From Verrucomicrobiota bacterium (lineage in GTDB: Bacteria; Verrucomicrobiota; Verrucomicrobiia; Limisphaerales; UBA9464), in the NCBI GenBank assembly GCA_947464705.1, contig CANHYD010000027.1:1-12661 (forward strand): 12,661 bases of DNA, written 5' to 3'. A program made the position numbers and the translations under genes. This document shows positions 1-5,909 of the stretch, one piece after another (the first letter of the stretch is position 1; the number at the start of each line of letters is the position of its first letter). The notes under the pieces are model-generated. The model searched no databases and was not told the origin of the DNA. It worked only from the letters and a program-made list of their open reading frames with translations.

Positions 1-555
1 GCCCGCCATGGATTGGCTCCGGGCCACCACTCGGTGACGCATGGCTGGAAACACGCCAGTTTATTGGCTCAGGCGTGGCGGTTGGGGGTGCCGGTGACGG
101 TTCATCCCGGGATCGGATATGACATCATTTCTTGCCATCCCATGTTCAATGGCGCGGTGATTGGTCGGGCGGCCGCCCAAGATTTTCGGTCCTTTGCCGG
201 AGCGGTGGAGTCGCTGGACGGGGGCGTGGTCTTGTCCATTGGTTCGGCGATCATGGCTCCCCAGGTGTTCGAAAAGAGCCTGAGCTGTGCCCACAATTTG
301 CGGTTCCAACAGGGCCAGGGCCCGGTGTCCGGACACAGCATTTACGTGGTAGACCTTCAGGACGGGGGTGGCTGGGATTGGACTCTCGGGGAACCGCCTA
401 AGACGAACCCGGCCTACTACCTGCGCTTCTGCAAGAGTTTCTCACGGATGGGCGGATCCATGCAGTACTTGCAGTGCGACAACGCCACGCTCGTTCACCA
501 CCTGCATCGAGAACTCGTGGGGTCATCTGGTAGCGTGTCTCCGGTTTCCGCCTGA
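1..555 (+). CDS. Conserved protein of uncertain function, C-terminal part (5' end outside window)
   Basis: The frame is open from base 1 with no convincing start, so this is the 3' part of a longer gene; TGA is at 553-555. The visible 184 residues start in a His-rich segment (APGHHSVTHGWKHA) and continue through a Gly-rich, Rossmann-like stretch (VTVHPGIGYDIISCHPMFNG, then GGVVLSIGSAIMAPQVFEKS). It ends with a basic/aromatic region (PAYYLRFCKSFSRMGG). From memory this resembles a bacterial family with deoxyhypusine-synthase-like folds, often of 300-350 residues and sometimes found in nucleotide-sugar or heptose loci. I could not confirm this. The next gene on the same strand is a nucleotide-sugar epimerase, which fits a surface-polysaccharide neighbourhood, but 514 bp of repeat DNA separates them. 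Coding is well supported by length, composition and conserved-looking motifs; the function is not assigned. Confidence 0.72.
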   Translation, partial: ARHGLAPGHHSVTHGWKHASLLAQAWRLGVPVTVHPGIGYDIISCHPMFNGAVIGRAAAQDFRSFAGAVESLDGGVVLSIGSAIMAPQVFEKSLSCAHNLRFQQGQGPVSGHSIYVVDLQDGGGWDWTLGEPPKTNPAYYLRFCKSFSRMGGSMQYLQCDNATLVHHLHRELVGSSGSVSPVSA

Positions 556-627
556 GCTCCCCTTGGAGTTCCTGGAGAATGCCGAAGCCGTGGAGTTCCC
601 CTGACTACTACTATCGCCCCAACGCCG

Positions 628-696
628 TCCTGCAGTCCGAACACGATCCTGCAGTCCGAAGGCTTCCGGGGTAGGGACCGATCTCCGAGCGGTCCG
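628..696 (+). repeat. 69-base direct repeat, copy 1 (partner at 897-965)
   Basis: Bases 628-696 match 897-965 at 68 of 69 positions; the only difference is G632 versus C901. The unit contains two TCCTGCAGTCCGAA motifs at 19-base spacing (from 628 and 647), a GCTTCCGGG linker and a full REP-like hairpin. Offset between copies is 269 bases. Near identity implies recent duplication or ongoing homogenisation. Confidence 0.9.
671..696 (+). repeat. REP-like hairpin 1
   Basis: A GTAGGG head runs directly into a hairpin. Stem GGACCG-A-TC pairs with GA-G-CGGTCC around loop TCC, with an internal A/G mismatch. GTAG followed by an imperfect palindrome is the architecture known for REP sequences recognised by RAYT (TnpA-REP) proteins. 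It may form a REPIN-like pair with the inverted element at 746-771. Confidence 0.75.
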
Positions 697-745
697 CTTG
701 GGGGCTGTTGACTTGGAAAGCTGCAACACGGGCAGGTGCATGGAG

Positions 746-771
746 CGGCGCTTTCGGAGAAATCGCCCTAC
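746..771 (-). repeat. REP-like hairpin 2 (inverted, divergent stem)
   Basis: Read on the minus strand the head is GTAGGG and the stem is GGCG-A-TTTC against GAAA-G-CGCC, loop TCC. It has the same 26-base frame, loop and internal A/G mismatch position as hairpin 1 but different stem bases, compensated on both arms. It faces hairpin 1 with the GTAG heads outermost, the REPIN arrangement. Confidence 0.7.
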
Positions 772-854
772 CAGAGCATCGGTGCTCAGCCCGGGCTGTC
801 GGGTTTGTTCCGTCAGTGGTGATTGTTGGATTGATCCTGCGATCGCCATGTTGG

Positions 855-880
855 GTAGGGACCGATCTCCGAGCGGTCCG
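855..880 (+). repeat. REP-like hairpin 3
   Basis: Identical over 26 bases to hairpin 1, with the GTAGGG head, GGACCG/CGGTCC outer stem and TCC loop. The left flank differs from that of hairpins 1 and 4 (CCATGTTGG instead of GGCTTCCGG), so this copy arose separately from the 69-base duplication. Confidence 0.75.
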
Positions 881-896
881 TTTGGGAATACCGCGA

Positions 897-965
897 TCCT
901 CCAGTCCGAACACGATCCTGCAGTCCGAAGGCTTCCGGGGTAGGGACCGATCTCCGAGCGGTCCG
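897..965 (+). repeat. 69-base direct repeat, copy 2
   Basis: This is the second copy of the unit at 628-696, with one mismatch at 901. The hairpin at its right end (940-965) also shares a longer right flank (TTGGGAATACCG or CTGGGAATACCG) with the separate hairpin at 855-880. The array is therefore a mosaic of two overlapping duplications. Confidence 0.9.
940..965 (+). repeat. REP-like hairpin 4
   Basis: Identical over 26 bases to hairpins 1 and 3. It forms the right end of the second 69-base repeat and lies 105 bases before the epimerase start. Confidence 0.75.
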
Positions 966-1056
966 TCTGGGAATACCGTGGTCCGTTCAGCCCAATTACC
1001 CCCAACTTCGGGATGCACGCTCGGCTCGGTCCTTGACCCGTGTTTTGGTAAACGAT

Positions 1057-1063
1057 TAGGTGA
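1057..1063 (+). promoter_or_regulatory. Shine-Dalgarno site for the epimerase
   Basis: TAGGTGA lies 6 bases before the ATG at 1070 and supports that start. Few genes in this window have a visible Shine-Dalgarno sequence, so this one helps fix the start. Confidence 0.55.
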
Positions 1064-1069
1064 CGGCTC

Positions 1070-2008
1070 ATGAGAGCATTGGTCACCGGCGGCGCCGGGT
1101 TCATTGGATCGCATTTGGCAGAGGCCTTGGTCCGCCGGGGGCATCAGGTGGTGGTGTTGGACGATTTTTCGCTCGGCTCTCGCGACAATCTGGCCTGGAT
1201 CCGCTCGGGCGATTCGGTGGAGGTGATCGAAGGCGACGTGGGCAATGAGGCCCTGGTGCGGCGCGCTGTTCAGGGTTGCGATTGGGTGTTCCATGAGGCG
1301 GCCATGCCCAGTGTGCCGAGGTCCATCGCGGAGCCGGTATCTTCGAATCACACCAATCTCACGGCGGCGGTCCAATTGCTGGAAGCATCCCGAGCTGCAG
1401 GGGTGCGTCGTTGGGTGTTCGCGTCGTCTTCGGCCATCTATGGCAACAACGAGACTCCCGCCAAACACGAAGGCTTGCCGCCGGAGCCGCTCTCACCGTA
1501 CGCGCTGCAGAAATACGCTTCCGAGACCTATGGCCGGATGTTCCACCAGTTCCACGGATTGCCCACGGTGTCGTTGCGCTACTTCAATGTCTTCGGGCCG
1601 CGGCAGTCCTTCAATTCGCCGTACTCGGGAGTGATTGCCCGTTTCTGCACGCAGGCTCTTCGCGGGGAGGTACCGGTTATTTTCGGCGATGGCCTCCAGA
1701 CGCGGGATTTCGTCCATGTGTCGAATGTCGTGGCGGCGAACATTGCCGTGGCGGAGGCCCCGGAATCGGCGGTGGCCGGTGGGGTGTTCAACATTGCCTG
1801 CGGTGAAGGCATCAGCTTGTTGCGGTTGATGGCGAGTCTGAATGCGATCACCGGGCAGCAGATCGTTCCGGGTCATCGGGAGGCCCGAGTGGGTGATGTC
1901 CGTCATTCGTTGGCCGACATCTCCGCGGCGCGCAACGCGTTCGGCTTCGAACCCAAGGTGGGTTGGGAAGAGGGGTTGCGGGACACGCTGAAGTGGTATC
2001 AGCCGTGA
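1070..2008 (+). CDS. NAD-dependent epimerase/dehydratase (UDP-GlcNAc/UDP-glucose 4-epimerase-like)
   Basis: A 312-residue extended short-chain dehydrogenase/reductase. It has the NAD-binding GGAGFIG at residues 7-13, acidic D31-D32 after beta-2, a SSS cluster at 119-121 (ASSSAIYG) and the catalytic YxxxK as Y144/K148 (YALQK). Residues 83-97 (PRSIAEPVSSNHTNL) and the RYFNVFGPRQ segment resemble WbpP/Gne-type UDP-N-acetylglucosamine 4-epimerases. The expected role is C4 epimerisation (or related chemistry) of a nucleotide sugar in the cytoplasm, feeding surface glycan synthesis. Length is normal for the family. The ATG start gives an intact glycine motif at residue 7 and has an upstream AGGTGA. 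The gene appears to be transcribed alone, with repeats before it and a strong terminator 21 bases after its stop. Exact substrate cannot be told from sequence. Confidence 0.92.
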   Translation: MRALVTGGAGFIGSHLAEALVRRGHQVVVLDDFSLGSRDNLAWIRSGDSVEVIEGDVGNEALVRRAVQGCDWVFHEAAMPSVPRSIAEPVSSNHTNLTAAVQLLEASRAAGVRRWVFASSSAIYGNNETPAKHEGLPPEPLSPYALQKYASETYGRMFHQFHGLPTVSLRYFNVFGPRQSFNSPYSGVIARFCTQALRGEVPVIFGDGLQTRDFVHVSNVVAANIAVAEAPESAVAGGVFNIACGEGISLLRLMASLNAITGQQIVPGHREARVGDVRHSLADISAARNAFGFEPKVGWEEGLRDTLKWYQP

Positions 2009-2029
2009 AGTCCTGAATCGACCGCTGCG

Positions 2030-2059
2030 AAACAGGCCGCCCAGTGGGGCGGCCTGTTT
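2030..2059. terminator. Bidirectional intrinsic terminator between convergent genes
   Basis: A perfect 13-bp stem, AAACAGGCCGCCC (2030-2042) against GGGCGGCCTGTTT (2047-2059), closes a 4-base loop (AGTG). The stem ends in A/T on both sides, giving a short T run in either direction. It lies 21 bases after the epimerase stop and 56 bases after the end of the minus-strand esterase gene, so it can serve both. The remaining bases up to 2115 show no other feature. Confidence 0.85.
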
Positions 2060-2115
2060 GCGTCATGGGCTTGGGTGCAGGCCCTTGAGGCGAGTCTCCA
2101 TCGGGAGGCGTTGGG

Positions 2116-3186
2116 TCATTCAGGGCGATAGCCTTGCCAGGTCCAGACGAGGGTGTCGGCCAAAGTGAGTTCGAAGACCTTGGAGTCGCAGTGGCCTGTG
2201 GCCCGGCTGAAGACGTAGCGGTAGTGGTAGCCTTTGTCTTTCAGGGCTGCGGCGGTGCGCTCGCCGGCCATGACCCAGTTGTGATAAGTTTCTTCGGGGT
2301 CTTTGGCTCGGTTGTCGTTCTCCGAGACGTGGGTGAAGAGGCGTAGGGGCTTCTTTGGGCTGTTGGCAATGAGCTTGAGGCTGGAGTGGTATTCCCAGGC
2401 GCCGAGCGGGAATTTGGTCTCTTCGGGGGCGTCGTCGTCCTGCTGGTCTACAAAGGTGCCCGAATAGGCGATGACGCGTCGGAATAAGTCCGGCCGGAAC
2501 CATGCCATGGTCATTGCAGCAGCGCCGCCCGAACTGCATCCCATGGTGGCGCGGCCCCAGGGGTTGCTGGTGATGGCGAGTTTCGGATAGGCGGCTCGGA
2601 TGGCTGGGTCAGCCAGCACTGCGGGGAATACCTCATCGTTAATGAATCGCGCGAAGCGGTCGGACATGGTGTCGTATTCGAGGCCGCGCTCGCTGTTCTT
2701 GCCGTCGTTTCCGCCGTTTTCGATCGAGACCACGATGAAGGGAGGCAGGCTTCGTTCGGGTTTTTTTGAGATCGTTAGGTTGTCGAGGGCGTTGCGGACG
2801 AGCTTGAGTTGGCTGGGGCCATCGTGGGTGACCAGTACAGGAGCAGGGGTGCCATCCCGATAAGCGGCGGGGACGTACACAAAGATTTTCCGCTCGGTGC
2901 GGACGGCTTTTTTCGTGGGCTCCAGCGTGGTGTCGTCGCCGCGGAAGAGTTTGCTGTCGGCCAGTCGCATCTTGAATTCGAACTGCCGGCCCTTGGGATT
3001 GCCCCGATCGGTGAGGTCCGGGTCGATGGGATAGCTCGGGCCAACGACGTAGTGCCCATCACCCTTCGATCCGGGATTCTCGGAGCGCGTTCCGAGGAGG
3101 CAACCGGCACCCGTTAGCAGGCTCAGGATCAGGACCGGTATCACCCGGGAAGTGGACCACAATTGTAATCGGCTAGTGAGAGACAT
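2116..3186 (-). CDS. Putative lipoprotein esterase (Fes/esterase-D-like alpha/beta hydrolase)
   Basis: A 356-residue protein from the ATG at 3186; an in-frame TTG at 3204 would add six residues. The N-terminus is a lipoprotein-type signal: basic start, hydrophobic VIPVLILSLL, then TGAGC with the lipidation cysteine at residue 29. The mature part resembles the putative esterase family (PF00756; enterochelin esterase and esterase D). It has a beta-strand RKIFVYVPAAYRDG, VLVTHDGP, the nucleophile elbow GCSSG with Ser218, a late acidic segment (SENDN, about 289-293) and the catalytic His332 in ATGHCD. The likely role is ester hydrolysis at the cell envelope; the substrate is unknown. The gene is convergent with the epimerase and shares its terminator. 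A G-rich repeat region lies upstream. Esterase assignment is fairly secure; any link to siderophores is not supported by the neighbours. Confidence 0.85.
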   Translation of the reverse strand: MSLTSRLQLWSTSRVIPVLILSLLTGAGCLLGTRSENPGSKGDGHYVVGPSYPIDPDLTDRGNPKGRQFEFKMRLADSKLFRGDDTTLEPTKKAVRTERKIFVYVPAAYRDGTPAPVLVTHDGPSQLKLVRNALDNLTISKKPERSLPPFIVVSIENGGNDGKNSERGLEYDTMSDRFARFINDEVFPAVLADPAIRAAYPKLAITSNPWGRATMGCSSGGAAAMTMAWFRPDLFRRVIAYSGTFVDQQDDDAPEETKFPLGAWEYHSSLKLIANSPKKPLRLFTHVSENDNRAKDPEETYHNWVMAGERTAAALKDKGYHYRYVFSRATGHCDSKVFELTLADTLVWTWQGYRPE

Positions 3187-3748
3187 GGTTCTGGGTCTCG
3201 CCAAAGGCCTTCTGACTCAAGCGAAATTCGGTCCGTCCTGATGGGGGGGGCTTTTTTGGGGGCGCCAATTTCTGCCAAGGGATGCTTCAGGGGACAGGCT
3301 GTGGGGTGGGGACGGATTCGTAGGCACGGGCCTGGGGCTGGCCGGCGCGGGACCGGGCCTGCGCTCGCAGAAAGGCGCAGGAGGGTATGGGTTTTCGCGC
3401 TGCGCGCGAGGGGCTTGGGGTGTTTGCCTTCAATGCTCGCTCCGGCCCGGTCCCGCTGGCGCTGTTGGGGTGCGTGGGGGATATCTGCGTGTGGGGACAG
3501 GCTGCTGGGTCACTTTGGGGGACAGGCTACGGGGTGGGGCATACTGGGGTTACATTGGGAACCGGCTGCTGGGAGACACTGGGGACAGGCTGCTGGGGTA
3601 GAGAGGTTGCTCCTAGGGACAGGCTGTGGTGGTTCCGATCCTCGGCCGCTCTTCATTCGCTCTGGCTAACCGATGGGGGACTTTCGAACGGTGGGTCGAT
3701 CCGGGAATTCCATTGGCAAACCCGCGGACCTGTCCCCGACACTTCGGA
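3187..3748. other. G-rich divergent intergenic region with degenerate repeats
   Basis: These 562 bases separate the divergent esterase and yicC genes and must hold promoters for both, but I see no convincing -35/-10 pair. The plus strand is strongly G-rich, with runs such as 3242-3250 and 3257-3262. Frames open through the region (for example 3241-3669 and 3387-3752) translate to Gly/Trp/Arg-rich sequence made by the repeats and are not supported as genes. Confidence 0.65.
3288..3632 (+). repeat. Six degenerate copies of a GGGGACAGGCTG repeat
   Basis: The core (T/G)GGGACAGGCTG(C/T)(T/G)GGG occurs at about 3289-3306, 3491-3509, 3515-3539, 3555-3573, 3579-3598 and 3614-3632, all in the same orientation. 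The fourth copy is altered (GGGAACCGGCTGCTGGG). Copies 2-6 are spaced irregularly by 25-38 bases, so this is a degenerate cluster, unlike a CRISPR or regular tandem array. A short inverted match (ACCTGTCCCCGAC, 3728-3740) lies just before the yicC start. Confidence 0.75.
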
Positions 3749-4636
3749 ATGAAATCGATGACGGGGTATGGGCGGGGGGAATCCGCGGCGGCCGATGCGA
3801 AGGTGGTGGTGGAGTTGAAGTCCGTGAACCGGAAGCAATCGGAGTTGGTGGTGATGTTGCCGCCAGATTGGGAATCGCTGGAGAATCGCATCCGTGAGTC
3901 GGTGGCGCGGGTGGTGTCACGGGGGCGGTGTGAAATCCGGGTTTCGCTGGATGTTCCCGAAGGGGAGAGCTCGGGGAATCGAATCAACCGCGCCGTGGTT
4001 CAAGCCTACTCTCGGGAATGGTCCGAGGTGGCCGCTGAGTTGGGGCTTTCTGGGGCCGCGGCACAAGTGAGCTTGGAGTTGCTGGCGCGATGCCCCGGGG
4101 TGATGCAGTCGAAGACTCGGGTGGTGGATCCTGAGGCGGCTTGGCCTGGCACGTCCGTTGCATTAGCTGCGGCCCTCGAATCTATGGATTCGATGCGCCG
4201 AAGGGAGGGTGAGGCTCTGGAGCGGGATTTGGAGGGGCGACTCGGACAAATTCGCTCTGCCTTGGATCGAGTCCGGGCCTTGGCTCCCGACGTGGTGAGC
4301 CGCTATCGCCAGCAATTGGGGCAACGACTGCAAGCGGCCGGTCTGGAGGGGATTACCATCGATGACGAACGCATCCTGCGGGAACTGGTGGTGTTCGCCG
4401 ATCGCTCGGACATCTCGGAAGAAATCGCCCGCATCGACAGCCATTTCCAGCAGTATGAAGACTGCCGGAAGAGCCGGGAGGCGGTGGGTCGCAAGCTGGA
4501 TTTCTTGGCTCAGGAGTTTCACCGCGAGATCAACACCATCGGCTCCAAGGCCAATGACGCCCGGATCGCCGCCGAGGTGGTGCTCATGAAGACAGAACTG
4601 GAACGCTTCCGCGAACAGGTCCAGAATATCGAGTAA
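3749..4636 (+). CDS. yicC: YicC-family endoribonuclease
   Basis: The ATG at 3749 gives a 295-residue protein beginning MKSMTGYGRGE, the family's characteristic N-terminus; longer upstream starts would add sequence encoded by the intergenic repeats. The N-terminal YicC domain covers roughly residues 1-155. The C-terminal DUF1732 domain ends with the typical segment EINTIGSKANDARIAAEVV followed by KTELERFREQVQNIE. Length is close to the usual 290. YicC proteins were shown in E. coli to be RNases that influence small-RNA turnover; that role is taken from the family. It is the first gene of the plus-strand block and lies 20 bases before gmk, a conserved pairing in many bacteria. No clear Shine-Dalgarno site precedes it. 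A sigma-54-type site lies inside its coding sequence at 4147-4162. Confidence 0.95.
   Translation: MKSMTGYGRGESAAADAKVVVELKSVNRKQSELVVMLPPDWESLENRIRESVARVVSRGRCEIRVSLDVPEGESSGNRINRAVVQAYSREWSEVAAELGLSGAAAQVSLELLARCPGVMQSKTRVVDPEAAWPGTSVALAAALESMDSMRRREGEALERDLEGRLGQIRSALDRVRALAPDVVSRYRQQLGQRLQAAGLEGITIDDERILRELVVFADRSDISEEIARIDSHFQQYEDCRKSREAVGRKLDFLAQEFHREINTIGSKANDARIAAEVVLMKTELERFREQVQNIE
4147..4162 (+). promoter_or_regulatory. Candidate sigma-54 (-24/-12) promoter inside yicC
   Basis: TGGCACG-N4-TTGCA occurs with the -24 GG at 4148-4149 and the -12 GC at 4160-4161. They are separated by exactly ten bases, the spacing required by RpoN. All consensus positions match. Transcription would start near 4173 and run through the end of yicC into gmk, coaC and the two-component genes. 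The NtrC-type activator encoded at 7328-8755 carries an intact GAFTGA loop, so a sigma-54 system is expected in this organism. The site is in coding sequence, so chance remains possible. Confidence 0.4.
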
Positions 4637-4656
4637 CCGCTCCGTTGTTCGAATCC

Positions 4657-5310
4657 ATGCACGCTTGCGCTCCGTTTCTGCTCCTAATCTCGGCTCCCTC
4701 CGGGGCCGGAAAAACCACGGTGAGTCAAGGCCTGATGAGCGCCAATCCGCGCATCGGTCGCATTATCACCTGCGCCAGTCGGGCTCCGCGGCCGGGTGAG
4801 GTTCATGGGGTGGACTACCACTTCTTCTCCCGGTCGGAATTCGAGGCGCGGATCGCCGCCGGAGAATTTTTGGAGTACGCGAATGTGTACGGGGAATGGA
4901 AAGGCATCCTCAAGGAGTCGGTGCAAGCCCATTGGGCTACGGGCAAAGACGCGCTGCTCTGTGTGGATGTGCAGGGGGCCGAAACGGTCCGCCGGGTGGT
5001 GGCTTCCGACCCGGCGTTGGCGGGTCGATTGGTGACGGTGTTCATTACGCCGGCGTCCCGGGATGAATTGGAGTCGCGGCTCCGGGGTCGGGATGCCGAT
5101 GCGCCTGAGGCCATTACCCGTCGGTTAGAAATGGCTGAACCGGAAGTCGCTCGTTGGGCCGAGTTCGACTATCTCTTGGTGAGCCGCAGTCGTGAGGATG
5201 ACCTGCGGTCGCTGCAATCGATCTACGAGGCCGAATGCGCCCGGGCTTCGCGACACACCTTCCATTGGGACCCTCGGGAGTCGGTTCCCGTGGCCAGCCT
5301 CAGGTCCTGA
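4657..5310 (+). CDS. gmk: Guanylate kinase
   Basis: Converts GMP and ATP to GDP and ADP in the cytoplasm. The protein of 217 residues from ATG 4657 has the P-loop APSGAGKTT at residues 13-21, the GMP-binding SRAPRPGEVHGVDYHF segment, the EFLEYANVYGEWKG motif, and DALLCVDVQGAE for the Walker-B-like strand. The lid region is RLRGRDADAPEAITRRL. A TTG at 4645 would add four residues; the ATG is preferred because the first beta-strand (FLLLISAPSG) then starts at the usual distance. It is 20 bases after yicC and 3 bases before coaC. In many bacteria rpoZ (RNA polymerase omega) follows gmk; it is absent here. Confidence 0.96.
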   Translation: MHACAPFLLLISAPSGAGKTTVSQGLMSANPRIGRIITCASRAPRPGEVHGVDYHFFSRSEFEARIAAGEFLEYANVYGEWKGILKESVQAHWATGKDALLCVDVQGAETVRRVVASDPALAGRLVTVFITPASRDELESRLRGRDADAPEAITRRLEMAEPEVARWAEFDYLLVSRSREDDLRSLQSIYEAECARASRHTFHWDPRESVPVASLRS

Positions 5311-5313
5311 AAT

Positions 5314-5850
5314 ATGAATATCGTCCTCGGAGTCACCGGATCGATCGCCGCTCACAAGTCCATCGACTTGGCCAGCCAGTTGACCCACGCCGGGCATCGT
5401 GTGCACGTGGTGCTGACCGCCGATGCCCAACGCTTTGTCACCCCACTGCCGTTCAAGACGCTGACGCGCCAACCGGTGATCACCGACCTCTATGACGAGG
5501 AAGAAGGGTGGAAGCCGACCCACATCCGTTTGGCCGATGAGGCCGACTTGCTCTTGATCGCGCCGGCGACGGCCAATTGCTTGGCCAAGCTGGCTCATGG
5601 GTTGGCCGATGACGCCCTCACCTGCATTGCGTTGGCATTGCGTCCCGAGGCGCGTGTTCTCATCGCGCCGGCCATGAATGGCAAGATGTGGCTGCACCCG
5701 GCCACCCAGGCCAATGTGGCTCTCCTTGAGTCCCGGGGAGTTCAGTGGGTCGGACCTGGTGAAGGGATGCTTTCCTGCGGCTACGAGGGGCTCGGCCGCT
5801 TGGCCCCCATCGAAGAGATTCTTCGGGAGGTGGGCGTATTGCCCGACTAA
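5314..5850 (+). CDS. coaC: Phosphopantothenoylcysteine decarboxylase (stand-alone CoaC)
   Basis: A flavoprotein of 178 residues that decarboxylates 4'-phospho-N-pantothenoylcysteine to 4'-phosphopantetheine in coenzyme A synthesis. All signature residues of the HFCD family are visible: GVTGSIAAHKS at 7-17 for FMN binding, His70 in KPTHIRLADEADL, the PAMNxxMW motif as APAMNGKMW with Asn122, and the substrate-clamp cysteine Cys155 in GMLSCGYEGLGRL. The protein ends just after this, with no CoaB ligase domain, whereas most bacteria carry a fused CoaBC of about 400 residues. The stop is followed by another gene within 59 bases, so CoaB must be encoded elsewhere. It starts 3 bases after the gmk stop, which implies co-transcription. 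Confidence 0.93.
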   Translation: MNIVLGVTGSIAAHKSIDLASQLTHAGHRVHVVLTADAQRFVTPLPFKTLTRQPVITDLYDEEEGWKPTHIRLADEADLLLIAPATANCLAKLAHGLADDALTCIALALRPEARVLIAPAMNGKMWLHPATQANVALLESRGVQWVGPGEGMLSCGYEGLGRLAPIEEILREVGVLPD

Positions 5851-5909
5851 GATCGCAGGTGGCGGAACGGTCCGCCGGTTCCACCCAACCCAACGCCCTC
5901 GTCCAGCCT

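Larger units (their letters stand above)
556..1069. other. Repeat-rich intergenic region
   Basis: No credible gene is seen in these 514 bases. The region holds four REP-like hairpins (671-696, 746-771, 855-880, 940-965) and a 69-base duplication (628-696 and 897-965). Within each duplicate the motif TCCTGCAGTCCGAA, or its one-base variant, occurs twice 19 bases apart. Open frames on both strands here encode the repeats themselves and are not conserved-looking proteins. A promoter for the epimerase should lie in the last 100 bases, but I see only a weak candidate. Confidence 0.75.

Noticed and set aside
1033..1062. TTGACC followed by an AT-rich segment as a sigma-70 promoter for the epimerase
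   Set aside because: The only -10-like hexamers at acceptable spacing overlap the AGGTGA ribosome site and match poorly.
523..1468. Minus-strand open frames (523-1104 and 611-1468) across the intergenic repeats and the start of the epimerase gene
   Set aside because: They encode the repeats themselves (recurring DRSEIGPYPG segments) and run antisense into the well-supported epimerase; no conserved domain is seen.
3288..3632. Possible CRISPR array
   Set aside because: Repeats are short, degenerate and irregularly spaced (25-38 bases) with no constant-length unique spacers and no cas genes.
3241..3752. Plus-strand open frames (3241-3669, 3387-3752) before yicC
   Set aside because: Gly/Trp/Arg-rich sequence produced by the GGGGACAGGCTG repeats, with no domain; yicC starts naturally at MKSMTGYGRG.
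4645..4656. TTG start for gmk, four codons upstream
   Set aside because: The ATG at 4657 gives the usual short lead into the first beta-strand, and no ribosome site favours the TTG.
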